A stretch of DNA of 64,000 bases from Sphagnum magellanicum (lineage: Eukaryota > Streptophyta > Sphagnopsida > Sphagnales > Sphagnaceae), in the NCBI GenBank assembly GCA_021904315.1, contig CM038924.1:12202026-12266025 (forward strand), written 5' to 3'. Below the pieces are notes generated by a model. The model had not been told where the DNA came from and searched no databases. It saw nothing but the letters and a program-made list of their open reading frames with translations. Position 1 is the first letter of the stretch, and every line of letters starts with the position of its first letter. This document shows positions 36,801 through 49,217 of this stretch, piece after piece. Both the position numbers and the translations under genes were made by a program.

Positions 36801-38500
36801 GAGTCTCTATGGTGGATTTTCAAAAGAAATGTCATATTTGGACATACAATATATGCAATCATTTTATTCTCACATGCATGTGAACATTCATGTGTTAATG
36901 CATAATTTGTTATACATCAATTTGTAGATTTAAAGGTGCTTGACAACAATTTTTGTCTTTAGATTTTGAATGACACAAGTTGCATGTGGAATTATTTCAC
37001 TCGAGTGTAGTCACACTAATAGGAGCCAACAAATTGCAACCATTGTTTTATTTTTTGAAAAAATATATATTAATGTACAAGTTTTTTATGTGTTTACATA
37101 CAATATTAGTAACATATTATGAAAGCATGTGAAATAATTTGGATTGAATTTGAATTTCAATGAATATAAAATACTCAATATTTCTAACTTGTCTTCAATA
37201 TATATTTTTCATCTTTAAAGAAATTGAAATGGATTCAAAATGAAATAATGATGTACAATAATTTATACACATCTTTATATAATGTAAAGATTGACATTTG
37301 TTTTGATTATGAATATTTTTTATCATTGTAAAAATCATGAATTTTTAATCCATCACCTTCTTTAACTAATCACAATCTACCACATCATTTAACCTCAAAA
37401 TTCACTACTTCTTAAATAATCACACAAACATACAACCCAAAGTCCTATTATCCTACTTCCATCCAAGTTTACATAGTTTATGAACATGTTGCATTACCTT
37501 TTGTGAATGACCATGGAATCTTTCATTTAAATATCAATGTTGTCTACTTCCTTTGGTTTTTATGTCAATATGTATCTTAACATCTTCAACTATATAAAAC
37601 TAGTGTATGTGTTCACAATTGATTAATGTTAAAAAATTGCAAATTTAGTCAATATAGTTGATTGTTTAGCTTTTTGGAAAAAGTGATAAAGTGGGTTGAT
37701 TAGGTGAAACACACTTACATTTTATATACGATCAACAATGAACTTCATTATGTTATTGAAAAATGATTATATTCATGGGTTTGGATTGAATTGTATGCTT
37801 TAATTTGAGCTTAGTCTGAAGCAAACAAATCCCAATGCATACAAGAAGAAAATCCAAATGCATCCATAGCCCCATGATTTTTAGAGGTTTCATGTTCATA
37901 CTTGTTGCCAAATGGAGGGAACCACCAAGTGTTTGCATAATCTACATAATCAAATTATCAAGTTTTTAAAAAAATGGGAAAAAATTTATTATTTAATTGG
38001 CCCATTTTCAAAGACATAAGTTCTGTGTAATTGTATGAGAAATTTAGAAATATATGGGTACTAAAGTCATGGTCAAATGGTTAAAATAGAAAGAACAATG
38101 TTATTTCCCTAAATGATACATGCATATTTTTGGAATTATGGAATTGGTTTTTTTGTGGCTTAGTTGTTGGGCAATGGACATGTTTTACAAATGAAATTAA
38201 GAAATATTTCTTCCAACATATATAAATGATCAATTTTCAAATGTGGACTCTTGTGGGCATATTAGTAATTCATAAGATAATTAATATAACGATGTCATGA
38301 TATATGAAATAATTGCAACATGTGAGTAGATGAAACCTTTATGAAATGTTCAGATATCAATGTTGAACATGAATACTAAGAGGTTTTATGAAGGTAAGTG
38401 TGAACTTTGAAAACTATAAACGAAATAAATATTGATTTCATCGTAAAATTTGCATTACAAATAAACATGTAGTTTCCAAATATTGGATTACAAATTGATT
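33853..38500. other. Intergenic DNA, no gene recognised
   Basis: The first 400 bp are of higher GC and may hold the promoter of the TM9SF1-type gene. After about 35500 the DNA is AT-rich with long A and T runs. Frames of up to 82 codons show no recognisable domain. One at 34400-34624 (74 codons) is unusual in length for its surroundings but has no match I know. Confidence 0.5.
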
Positions 38501-38519
38501 GTATTCTAAAGAGAGTTTT

Positions 38520-40620
38520 TTATTCCCATTTTGGTGTGTAGCACAAGTTGTAATCATTCATAACTTGATGCAACCAAATTTGGATATAAACAAAATATGA
38601 GAATAACAACATTTAAGGATCCTTCTAAATTTTTACTTACATATTAAAACTTGTTGTGGAATCATGGCAAAATCCTTCCTAATAGTTTTCAAATTTGGTA
38701 AAAAATTCAGTAGAAAAAGAATCTTGTGACAAAGAAATATTTTCTCTATTGTGTAGGCGCACAATTTTGTACCAAAAAATACGGTCGGTTGTTGGTCCTT
38801 AAAAAATGATTGTCATTGTATTTGGTATACTGCACATGCAAAAAAGAGAGAGGAAGATATGGCTCAATTGGGTTCATTGAATTTTGTCAAATTGTGAAAA
38901 TTTTGTTTTCTAAAGAGGCAATTGTGTTGGTGCTAGGTCAACCCCTTTTTTTGGGGACATTTTTTTTCCTTTAATTTTGTTTTGTTTTGTTGTTCTAGTG
39001 TAATTTGACTAATTTGATTTATTTTTCTAGTGGCAAATCTCATCAAATTTTCAAAATTGATAGAAAAAACTTGGTTTGTGGTTTGGACTCCTCAAGGTTT
39101 AGTCAAGTTTACATTAGAAAAAACAAGGATTTCCAAAATTTTCCTGATTTCTTGTTCAATTTTTTTTCAAAATTTCACCCCAAAAAAACACCAGTCATGA
39201 TATTGCAACTGAAAAATAGGGAATTTTTTTCCAAAATTAGGACACTGTGAAACAAATTATAATAAGGAGTTGAACTATGCTATCAAGGTTTTTATTTTTT
39301 TAATTTAGTGAAGTAGCCGAGCTAGCAATCATCCACAAGACAACTTAATCAAATTTGGCTATAGACCACATATGAAAGTAAGAAAAAAAAAGAATCTTTT
39401 TATATTTTGGCTACTTGCTTGAGCTTGGTATAAAATTTGGCAATTTTATTTCAAAATTTGGCTAATTAGGGTCATTTTTCACAAAAATCCTTTGCACTTG
39501 TTGAAATATTATTTTTCAGGTCAAAAAATGCAACAAGTCCCCCCAAGATTTTAAAAAAAAAACATTGCAAAGAACTCACTTATCAAATCTTGGATAAATT
39601 ATATACTTTTTTTATATATGTTTTCTTTTATTATTATTATTATTTCCTCAAGGAATTCAATATGTAGGGTGTTCTTTGCAAGGGGTATTAGCCCAAGCCA
39701 AAAATGGTGACAAACTCTTTGGGGAAGAGAAATTTCATGCAGCCAATGGGAAGGCCAAGCATGCTCTCAAGATGCCTGGTTTTTTTTGCTTTTAAGTTTG
39801 GGGGGGGCAGGGGAAGGGTTTTTTTTCATTTTTCGAGTGTTGCCACTATGTTCCCTTTAAGTTCCCAATGAGTTCTGATCAGGTTCCCAATATGTTCTCA
39901 ATGTGTTCCTCAAAATGTTCTCCATAGCACCTCACTTTTATTCCATGTGCTTTGGCAACTGTTGTCCTCCTTTCACTTATAGAGGTGGGCCATTTTTCAG
40001 TGTTTCCAGGAACTCTAGGCCACCTCTATAAGTGTTTCCAGTGAAACCATTTTTCCAGTGTTCCTGGAACTCTAGGTTTCATAATTTCATTTTTTTGAGT
40101 GATGGGCCAATCAAATTGGCTCATTGTGACCAAAAAAAAAAGTTGAACTGGGGAGGCACCTCATCTAATTAATAGGAGAGGTAAAACATGAAACTTCACC
40201 CTTTGATTCATGCTTGGTTTAGGGAACAATGAATATTTGTGGCTTGATTCTTCATTGTTTTTGCAAAGATTCTAAGTTCTCTTGATATAAGAAGCAATAT
40301 CAATCCAATTAGAAAACACATTTATTGTGATGATGGGTTGAATTGGGTGAGTTTCACGGTTTTTTTGCTTTCCCAATTTCAAAATACAAAAAAATGTAGC
40401 AATGTTTTCAACACATTTTTTTAAAAAAAATACAAATTTTTTGTTGAAAAAAGGAAAAAAATTGTTGGGAAAAAAAAAAATCGTAAACAACTCCCCAATA
40501 TTTTTTTCCCCAAATTTGTGAGGATGGTGTGTTGGTGATCATTTGGCTAAGGAGAGAAACTAAAAAAAAAAGAGAAAAGAACCCCTTATATTTTTGCTTG
40601 GAACCTATTGTGTAAATATG
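38520..40620 (+). repeat. Three copies of a dispersed repeat centred on CAAATTTGGCTA
   Basis: Copies at about 38520-38700, 39270-39470 and 40500-40620 share the order: T-run, 'GTGTAG', 'ATCATCCA', 'CAAATTTGGCTA', 'ATATGAAAGTAA', 'TTTTGGCTACTTGCTTGA'. The same block occurs at 13430-13620 and 20530-20690, and inverted at 10060-10150 and 60395-60480. It is non-coding. Confidence 0.55.
39974..40034. repeat. Hairpin with stem of about 17 bp
   Basis: CACTTATAGAGGTGGGCC faces GGCCACCTCTATAAGTG with one bulged base and a loop of about 26 bases. Direct copies of 'GGAACTCTAGG' lie in and after the loop. Confidence 0.7.
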
Positions 40621-41547
40621 ACAAGTTCAGAAACTTTTCCTTCTGACAATTTGGCCCCAATTTGTGATCACACAGACAAAGGGACTCTTGTTCTTGTTCT
40701 TCCTCTTCTTTGCAATTATGTAGATGCTTAGACTAGTTTGTGAAGGAGTTACATGCTTGAGGTTTAAACTTCAAGAAGCTCATGTTTCCCCTCACCAATT
40801 GCACAACCAAAAATGACATGATTGGGAATTTTGTGATTAGGGCCCATGGCATTGTCATTGTAGAACAATGTTCATTCTTTTTTTTTTCCTCATTTCTTCA
40901 TGGCTAGGTGTATGCATTGTCTAGTGGCTCATTTTAAGCAGATATAACATTCATAAAAGTTACAAACAAATTTTCATAAATGATCCATATGGATATGATT
41001 TTAATTTTTAAAAAATTATTATTAAAAATTTTAATTATTAAAGTTTTAATCTGTTATAATTTTTTTAAAATTAAATTAAAATTCATGTTGAAAAATGTTG
41101 CTGGTGGTTCGTATGATGAAATCATTTTGAAATTAGAAAAAAATTTAATAAAATTTATAAGAATAAAAACCCATTTAAATATTTAAATAATGTATTTATT
41201 AGGTACAAAAAAATAACAAATGAAAAAAAAAATCATCTCAAAAGGACTTTTGAAAATAAGATTTAATTTTGACTTTTCAAAAGTTCATAACTACTATTTG
41301 ATTAAAGTTTCACAAAAAAAAAGAAAAAGTTTGAACTTATGATTTCATTCTTCAACTTGTGTTTAATCATTATAAACAATACAATTTGAAGGGGAATTCA
41401 ATATAAAATTTTGAATTTCTTAACAAATCTGCTTAATTAATTAATTAATTAATATTTTTATATTTTTAAATTTATTATTCATAATAAATATATTATTTAA
41501 AAAAATAATTATGCAAATTTTTTCATAATCAATTTGTTAGTTTAAAA

Positions 41548-41650
41548 TGAGTCATCATTTAATATATATAAAATAAAATGAATCATCATTTAATATATAT
41601 AAAATAAAATGAATCATCATTTAATATATATAAAATAAAATGAATCATCA
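41548..41650 (+). repeat. 31-bp tandem repeat, about 3.3 copies
   Basis: The unit starts TGAATCATCATTTAATATAT and repeats at 41548, 41579, 41610 and 41641 (last copy partial). Copies are almost identical, so expansion is recent. No coding capacity. Confidence 0.95.
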
Positions 41651-41810
41651 TAAATATTTAAACACAAAACACGTTACAAAAATTGCTATTGTGACTTCAA
41701 AATGAATTACCATATTTTGCATTCATCTCCATACTTTGCATTCATCTGACTGATTTAAAAATGAACCACCATACCTTGCATTCATCTATCTGCTTTTCGC
41801 ATGGTGAAAT

Positions 41811-41894
41811 CTGATCAATCTACCTTGCACTTTGTGCTTTGCACCCTTGATTCTGATCGATCTACCTTGCACTTTGTGCTTTGCACCCTTAATT
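41811..41894 (+). repeat. 42-bp direct duplication
   Basis: CTGATCAATCTACCTTGCAC and the 22 bases after it recur at 41853 with very few differences. Related 'CTTGCATTCATCT' motifs lie just upstream at 41720-41800. Confidence 0.9.
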
Positions 41895-42191
41895 CCTAGT
41901 CGCTAATCACAAGGAGTTTTGGTTACAACTTCATGTGTGCAATGTGGGAAACTCTCAGTTGATCCCTTTTAGAAATCTCTCTTAGAACCAATGTGAAAGG
42001 AAAAAACCCTGGGTCCCCAATACCAAGGTGCTTTCCAACGAGGGAAAATTTGCCACCTTCCCCTTTGAGATTGGTTCACAGTACCCTTCTGCATGAACTG
42101 TCCCTGTGAGGCAGACTCCGTGGGAATGTTGCAAAACTCCAGGCTGTGTTGCACAATTCCCTGTTACTAAAGTTGCAAAATTTTCAGACTA

Positions 42192-42921
42192 GTGTTCTTG
42201 GAGGTAAAGTTAGACAATTTTCTTACAAGGGAAGGAAGGAATCATTCAAGAGCTTCTCTTGTAATTAATACCCATGAACTGATCTGCTTGTATGCTTCTC
42301 AAAGGATGGCACAAGACGTGCAACAACATGTGTACCGTGCGGCCTTGAGCTGCTGCAACCAGAATATTGTGGATGGTCCCCTGATCAGCGCTTTTGATTC
42401 AGATAGTTCTGGCAGTTTCGACGCCTTCAAGAAACACAGTAGCCAGTTCATATGGTGCCCAGTTTCAATCGGATGCAGCGGCCCGGGAGCTGATCTACTC
42501 CGGCTCGTTGTTGTGCAGCAAGAATGCCGCCGGGTGGTCAGTGTCTTCCCCTGCAACCTGACCCATTTTCTAGAATATTGCAGTTGGTCATGTTTGCAAG
42601 AAGCTCAGGCTTCCAGGACTCGTGATACATGCAGGGGTTTCAGGAATCTGAGTGGGTGGATCAGATTGACCGAGCACGAGTATTATGGAAGATGACAGAG
42701 CTCACCCGTGGAGCCAATCGTGCAGAGCAAAGAGTTATGGAGCCTGAACAGCTTCTGCGAGACAATGCAGTCATGTTACAAGAGGAGGATGATACTGCCC
42801 TCTGTCGATTCCGCGCTCATTGTCGGAGCTCCGCGTCTTCCTCAACGTAGCGAGAGTTTTTCAGAGGTGGGGGGCCCTGGGACCCAGCTTACTAGATCTA
42901 AGTTTTTTGTTTCCACAGTGA
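42192..42921 (+). pseudogene. Exon-like GC-richer island, possibly part of a decayed gene
   Basis: Open frames of 167 codons (42192-42695) and 73 codons (42629-42850) overlap. Base composition is exon-like compared with the AT-rich flank. I recognise no domain; the second frame gives a charged stretch with ELTRGANRAEQRV that could be a short coiled coil. It may belong with the zinc-finger-like piece at 43353-43602, from which a MITE separates it. The coding status is uncertain. Confidence 0.3.
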
Positions 42922-43240
42922 GGGTCTCTTTCCATTAGGCTGCTCTGATCACGCTGTTTGCAACTCTGTTATGCCTAATGGAAAGCCATTAACATTGCTG
43001 GGCCTTGTTTCTTGATGCAGGGACAATCACTTTTCATTGGAGAGCTGCAAGTGGGTTGAAAATATGCATAATTGGATCATGTTAGGAACTCTGGGAACAC
43101 ATGTTTTCATTTTTTTTTAAAGGACAGATGTTACTGCATTGCAAGTCACCATTTGACTCACAGATCTCACGGGTTATTCATAGAATCCAGGTGTCGATAA
43201 CAATTAATTGTGATCACAGCAGCCTAATGGAAAGATGTCC
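42922..43240 (+). mobile_element. PIF/Harbinger-type MITE, copy 1
   Basis: Ends are GGGTCTCTTTCCATTAGG and CCTAATGGAAAGATGTCC, which form imperfect inverted repeats. The flanking triplets are TGA and TAA, compatible with a diverged 3-bp target site. It aligns along its length with the copy at 63059-63383 in reverse orientation (shared 'GGGCCTTGTTTCTTG', 'GGAACACATGTT', 'AAAGGACAGATGT'). There is no coding frame. Confidence 0.75.
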
Positions 43241-43352
43241 TAATTGCACTCTGTACTATCTCAGAGCTGGGATTCCTGGATTTGTGGGTGCTAAAACCAT
43301 ATTGTGGGCTTGTTCAATGGATGGAATCTAGGCTCCATCAGCGCCGCGGCTG

Positions 43353-43602
43353 ATGTGCAAGCTGCCAGGCTGCAACAAGCTCTTTCAAGTCTAGGAAAAC
43401 CTTGCTTCATCACATGGTGCAAAATCATTCCGACAACGCACGGTTTCTTGTATGCAACCAGCCAACTATAAACGGCGTGATATGCCGCTTTGAGACCATC
43501 CACTCAGGGGTGCTGTCAAATCATAGGAAGCACAGCCTTGCGCATCAGAGGCGAGAAGACTGGCGCATCTCCTGTCCTTCTGTCAGGCAGGCAGCATGAA
43601 AT
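43353..43602 (+). pseudogene. C2H2 zinc-finger-like host gene fragment with a frame change
   Basis: One frame reads CKLPGCNKLF from 43356. The next frame continues with KSRKTLLHHMVQNH. Together these fit one classical C2H2 finger, C-x4-C-x12-H-x4-H, but only across a one-base frame change near 43386-43392. Downstream VCNQPTINGVICRFE...LSNHRKHSLAH resembles a second, looser finger, and the frame stays open to about 43599. After it, 43657-43675 has CAA/AAC repeats that could encode Gln or Asn runs, as in many transcription factors. This is either a decayed gene or a real gene with a sequencing error. No complete start or exon structure could be assigned. Confidence 0.45.
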
Positions 43603-45690
43603 GGATCGACATTAGCGCATCTGTAAGTCACGCCCCAAATAAGATCCAGCATTACCACAACAACAACAACAACAGCATTCCATTGACATCCCATTGTTAT
43701 TGATGTCAGAGCTTGAACCAAATCTCTCAGACCGGCTGCAGAATTCTTCTCTCAACTCTCGCCGCCATCGCCGCCACCACCACGCACAGCTCCTGCTGCA
43801 CAACAGTCGAGGTTGTCATCCACATTCATGATCCCATCTGTCCGTGTCCTGGACATTGCTTCTTCGTCTCCATCACTGTTCTGAGCTTGTGAGTGAGAGG
43901 AACAGGTGCACACATCTGCTAACACAATATTACCTTCAGTAGCTTGATTCTTTACCACCCCTAACCCTAAACCTTTACACCTCAACGCTAAACAGACCCC
44001 AGGATTTCAAGGGTGTTCAAAATTGAGGAGAAGCAGCATTTTTCCACCCAGGACCAAAGCCATCTATAATGGGTGTCAGTGGATTTAACCAGTAGTTTAT
44101 CCTCTGTTGGATTAACAAATTCATCCAAGTTTTGTGGGAACCTAGGGGTTTCGGAGTCCTTGGCAGAAGAATGGGCAAGTCCTAACCCCCCCACTGAAAG
44201 CAGTTAGAAAACAGAGCAGTAACTCTAGGGCTGAAAGAGTACTAAGTCCTGCTTGATTGGATTGCAAACTTTCTTTCTTTTCTTCTGCCATAGTCTTTTC
44301 TTCCCCCATGGACTCCCACCCCCCAAGTTTTTCCTCCACAAATATAGATTGAGGAATGTGTGGAGCAGAAACCCCACAGGTAGCAGGATGGGGTCGACAA
44401 TGTGAACGAACCCCTTGTCACCAGGCATATTAGCTTCATGCTTTTGTGTTGGAGGTGTTTATGTTATGAGAGCTGAATGTTCCAACTCCAAGTTGGGTAT
44501 ACTGTGTAATTTTGTATGAGCAGCCTGAAGAACTATCATTACATAGGTGCATTTGAAGATGATTGCAGGGTTGCAGGTCATGAACTTGCCTGCTGCTCCC
44601 CTCCTTGAACTATTACAGAGAGTCTGCACGCTGTATAGTTTGCCAAATTGGCATGATTGTGTTTCCATCTTCATGTTATTAGCTTCATTTGGAGCAAGTT
44701 ATGCAAAACAATGTGGAAATTACCTGTTTCCACTCATTTTTGGTACCCTGAGCTCCATACTCCATACATGAGAGCAGTTGCAAGTTTTGTGTGTATCCCA
44801 TTGTTTGAGTCTCTTGTCCTGCCAGTAATATGCTGTGTAACTTGTACATATTTCCTCAACAAAGGATCATGCTAGATGCAGAGACAAATGGTGGTGTCTA
44901 TCAATTGACATATTTATGTGTCTACGTTTCCTTGATTTGCAACAAGAATAGAACACTCAGAAATGGGAGTTGTTGCTTGTCCATGCATCTCTGTTTCAGA
45001 CATCACATCAGGAGTGCAAAACTACTGCAAGATCATCAATCCAGTTAAAGCTCCCCAACAGATGCCCTTGATATTACATTGATATTTTATACTTAGTGTG
45101 TGAACTTAAGAGTGGACCAGTTGAGGAGAGCTCAAACCAGTAGAGACAACCTTCTGCTCGACCTTCCAAACTGAGGTGCACCAGCATGTAGCATGTGTAC
45201 ACGCATCATCACAACTGGGGCAAAAAAAATAGTGGATTTACTTTATTGAGAATAAGCTTAGGAGTTCTGCAGCATCTGCATGTTGGTGAAGTATAAAGGA
45301 CTCCGAGCAAGCAAGGGCTTTCATGATACAATTTTCATAGTGTATACTGCCAAACATGGCAACAAAAAAAGGGTGTATCAGTGAGAAGAACTCTGTTTCA
45401 AGCAGACTGATCAATGTGGTTCTCAAGTGACTCTCAGAACTGGAAATGCATGAATTCTGCAATTCTGCATTGAGCTCACACCAGATTCTTACTATGAAAA
45501 TGAGAGATGTTGCCTCAAAGATAGATAATACCAAAGAGAAAGAGGTATTGCAGCATTTGGTCCTCAATGAAATAGGACACTGATACAAACCCTAAACAAG
45601 TATCAACAGACATTGTTCATACAATGACTAAGATTTCAGTCAATTATCAACACAAAAATAAAAAACCAGAAAATCTATTTCAAGCAGATA
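43603..45690. other. Mixed intergenic DNA, no gene recognised
   Basis: GC is higher than in other spacers to about 45600, and frames of up to 116 codons occur on both strands, but none carries a domain I recognise. A short 'ACCCTAACCCTAAACC' telomere-like stretch lies near 43960. Untranslated exons of a decayed gene are possible. Confidence 0.45.
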
Positions 45691-45695
45691 TGGGA

Positions 45696-45809
45696 CCTGG
45701 CCTTTATGCTTTCTCAGTGTAATTTATCAAAGCCCATATCAATATCCTGAGTAGCAAATTCCTTCTTCTTTACCTCCTCCTTTAATGGCTGCCACAGCAT
45801 CACAATCAA
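45696..45809 (-). pseudogene. NTRC-like exon relic (linker to thioredoxin domain)
   Basis: The minus strand encodes LKEEVKKKEFATQDIDMGFD and then, in another frame, ITLRKHKGQ before a GT. In plant NTRC the linker before the thioredoxin domain reads, from memory, EEVKKEFTxRDVxxxFDITLTKHKGQ. The match is strong but needs a frame change just after MGFD, so this copy does not look functional. An AG precedes 45809. The thioredoxin active-site exon (CGPC) was not found in the next 700 bp. Confidence 0.6.
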
Positions 45810-46245
45810 CTTGTAGATCAGAAACCACTTATTTTGTTAAATAATAATGTCTGAGTTGGAAGTTGCAAACTGTGCTTGGGAGATCTTAAAAAGTATGACA
45901 GATCTCTAGCTCTCACAGTGGCAAACAGATATTGCAAACAAGGATTGTGTGACATTCAGGATTCAATTTTGTGAAATCGATTCAATTTGTGTCCATTTTC
46001 AGTCACTATGCTGACTAAACATTTGCTACTACTGTGCGCAAACACCCATTGTCTACTCCACACTTTACATCTTGAATTGCAGACTACATCCAAGACTCTT
46101 CCAAGTAAAAAACTTTCTTCCTAGTTGTGCAGATTGATGAAAATGCAGTCAAGCAAAAACTTAGCAACAAAAGCACCTGTGGCATGCAGATTCTGCACCA
46201 ACCTATACATACATCTCATGTGATGAAGACTGCAGCATTTGTTAC

Positions 46246-46353
46246 CTGATGATGATCTCCAGCAGCATAAGCTCCCTCCCTAGATGTTTGGGTGCTCCCT
46301 GCCTTTACTCGTACATAACCAGATTCATCAAGCTCCACTTGCCCCTTCAGGAG
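46246..46353 (-). pseudogene. NTRC-like exon relic (reductase domain)
   Basis: A 108-nt open stretch between AG and GT encodes [20 protein letters not shown] followed by [13 protein letters not shown]. This matches the C-terminal FAD-binding block of NADPH-thioredoxin reductases (G-x-VFAAGDV type) and best the NTRC form. Residues expected right after AAGD (the QDHEWRQA stretch) are shortened. No other reductase exon was recognised upstream. Together with 45696-45809 it points to a truncated gene copy on this strand. Confidence 0.6.
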
Positions 46354-46608
46354 CTGACATTTTGGTCTATGTCAAATTCCATAGAACAACCCTCGCACTT
46401 GCAACCTCTTTCCCATTGCAAGTTTTAATGGTGTCTTAAAGCTTGAGGCCGACATCTATCCCTTATTATCAACTTTGTCCATTGTCACTATATAATATAC
46501 AATGACATATTACTAGAACCCCATGGTTGTGGAGAATGCTTTGGATTTGTGAAATGTATTCTAATAGTTAAATAAATCTTAAAATTTCAATTGAAGCTTC
46601 AGTTTGAA

Positions 46609-46638
46609 AATGTGAGAGAGAGAGAGAGAGAGAGAGAG
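46609..46638. repeat. GA microsatellite
   Basis: About 14 GA units in AT-rich intergenic DNA. Confidence 0.95.
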
Positions 46639-47336
46639 GTAAGAATAATGGTGACAGAGATGGAGATTTATAAATTTAATAATATTCTCTCCCCCTTTTT
46701 GTTTGTCCCATATTTCCCATATGGTTTCCAATAGTTCATCCCTATTTGTGTCAATCTTAAATTTCATGTCCATGTAGGCTGCTAGAGGAAAAGAGTGACA
46801 TAGTTATTAGGAAAAAAAAGTAAGATAGTTTATCAAAAGGCACATGTTATTGTGCCTTTTCATTTTTAAAAAAAAAAGTATTGAAATAATAATAATCTTG
46901 AATATATATGGATCACTTGAAGCATAGACTTTGGATAAATTTAAAGAATTTTTTAATTTATTAGAACATACTTGAAACAAGAAATCAAATTACAAAAAGA
47001 TAGATTTCGTAGTTATTTATATTTTAAAAAATTTACTAAAGCCTCATTTTTACAATAGGAAATTAAAAAATTAATGCAAAACAATGACAAAGTCTTTACA
47101 ATGATTAAAGACTATTTTGTGTTTAATCATTCAAGTAAAACCAATTAATGAATAAAAAAAATTTGTGATGAGTTTTTCGTTTATTTTTTATTTACTTTTC
47201 AAGAAGACAACTAAGGTAATTTGATTGTCCATTTTATTATGTTTTCACCCTAGGTCCTACTTTGTAAACAACTAGCTTTTAATTTCTCTGTGTATTTTGA
47301 GGGATCTCGCCCAGAAGAAGAGCCCTAGGCTGTTAT

Positions 47337-47519
47337 GTGGGGGAGCTCCCCCAATTTTATATGTTACCACGTTCCTATGTAAATTTTCCTCTTCTATGAA
47401 ATGGGAAAGAAGCTAGGAAATTGAAGAGGGTTGTTCACATAGAGGTTCCAATACTCGTGCACTCTCCTGAGGTTTGGGAGCCCCTCCCTGAGGAGAACGC
47501 ACTCATACAGGAACCTCCC
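47337..47519. repeat. Palindrome and hairpin cluster
   Basis: A perfect palindrome GGGGGAGCTCCCCC lies at about 47340-47353. At 47441-47519, GAGGTTCC...CTCGTGCACTCTCCTGAGG faces CCTGAGGAGAACGCACTCAT...GGAACCTC as an imperfect inverted repeat of about 30 bp. This may be a short foldback element. Confidence 0.55.
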
Positions 47520-48619
47520 TTGTCAAATATTCTTACTTGATGCTTCATTTTCATTTAGGAGAAGAGAGGATTTGAGATGACCACACTGATTTAATATATT
47601 GCTGTGAAGTAATACTAGGATTCATGGACATCTGGAGAGGGTGAAGAAAACACCATGAAACGATTCACCAAGATGAAATGCTTGAAAGAGTACCTGCAAT
47701 ACTTGAGAATGAAAAAAGAGTAGTATCAGGCAAAGAAAGAAGGGGGATTTGTGGACCTTCAAGAAGAAAAGAATACAGAATATATTTTGTAGCAATTGTA
47801 GAAATTTGAATAACATACCTGTAAGCAAAACTGCTGCAAGATGCTCTGCAACAGACTTGGTAACTCATGAATATGCACAATTCCAACCAGCCCATACATG
47901 ATAGTTTCTAAAGATCAAAACCCAAACAAAAGACATTGCACCCTGACTATACAAATTGCCTGAATATGTCAAGTCAAAATCCACCACCCTTTTTGCGAAA
48001 GAAATGAGATTCTGATATCCAAGAGACAACATTGTCAAGATAGGTCAAGATCAAGTGCCACAAGGCAGCCCATTATACCAGTATGGTGCTGACAATCTAC
48101 TGAAATGAAACTTCACTTGATAATGTAACTGCTCGCACTGAATAATTTTGGAACCGAGGCATCCCTCTACCTTAAACTCAAGCAGATCATCTCCAAAACC
48201 ATCAGATTTATTTGTTTCTCACATCCATGCCAAGCAAAGTAGTAGGTGCCACATGCTCATCGCATTCCACATACTCTCATATCCTGTACTGCAAAATATT
48301 GCCTACCCACCCTCTAGTTATTTCATCCTGATTAGCACAACAAATCCACCCATGTGCTGCTATCCTGTACAAGCAACATCATAAATTTATACTTGTGCCC
48401 CTCATCAGCTCAAGTTTTTGATCCAGGCAGACTCTCTTGTTAGGGATGTTCAAGCAACTCTGTTTGAGAAACATGATGGTGATGGGAGGAGCACTAAAGA
48501 ACAAGCTAAAACGATAAACATAATTATTTTTTCACTTTATTTTTTCTTAATTTTCATAATGGTAAAAATTCCACAAAACGCAGGTGAAATTTTCAAACAT
48601 TTTTCACATTTCAAAGTAT

Positions 48620-49217
48620 TAGGTTAGACCAGCCCATCACTGTTCATCTACCTATAACCAAACACTTATTTATAAGTTCTTCATATGTGCTTCATTTTGA
48701 GTGATTTAAAATGTCATGAGAGTGTACCTCAAGCTCTAGAAATCATCTTTCAAGTGCAAAGGAAAAAGAGTAATGAAAAAATAACAAGAAGAAAAATAAA
48801 CTTTCCAATTTACAAAATGTTTTTTCTTTTCTTTTTTCTTCTCTTTGGACCCCTCCTACTTTCAAACCTCATAACTTTCTTATTTCTTATTAATTTAAAA
48901 TGATTTAAAATGCTTTAGGAGCACCACTGAAGTTCTACATATCATTTTTGAGCTTTAATAATAACAAAGCAACATACAAGGAATTTTTTGGGTGTTTGGG
49001 AATTGGCCTTGGTAGCGTTCGGTGAATTTTTGATTCCTTTTACTTGGGGGGTTGTAACTTTCTCATTTTTAATCCGTTTTTGACGATTGTTAGTGTGTTA
49101 GATGCGCCAAGAGGAGGGGTTCAAGTTTTGTTTGGACACCAAAAACAATGGAGCTCTCCCCTTGGATTTGGCCTGCCCTAAGCATTTAAATGTTTAATCA
49201 TCGGCTGGTCTATCCTA
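48620..49217. mobile_element. Non-autonomous TIR element of about 600 bp
   Basis: The left end TAGGTTAGACCAGCCCATCA faces ATCATCGGCTGGTCTATCCTA at the right end. The inside holds loosely repeated units of 150-200 bp ('gatttaaaatg', 'ctcaagctct/ctgaagttct') without a coding frame. Superfamily unassigned; a 2-bp TA target site is possible. Confidence 0.45.

Noticed and set aside
43612-43803. Minus-strand frame with a seven-Cys run
   Set aside because: The run is the complement of an AAC/CAA microsatellite.
44142-44439. Frame with FVHIVDPILLPVGFLLHTFLN, considered as a membrane or organellar gene piece
   Set aside because: Hydrophobic but not recognisable, short, and overlapped by other frames of similar length.
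47622-47895. Exon-like piece between an AG and a GT with a Leu-rich stretch
   Set aside because: No family recognised and no partner exon in phase nearby.
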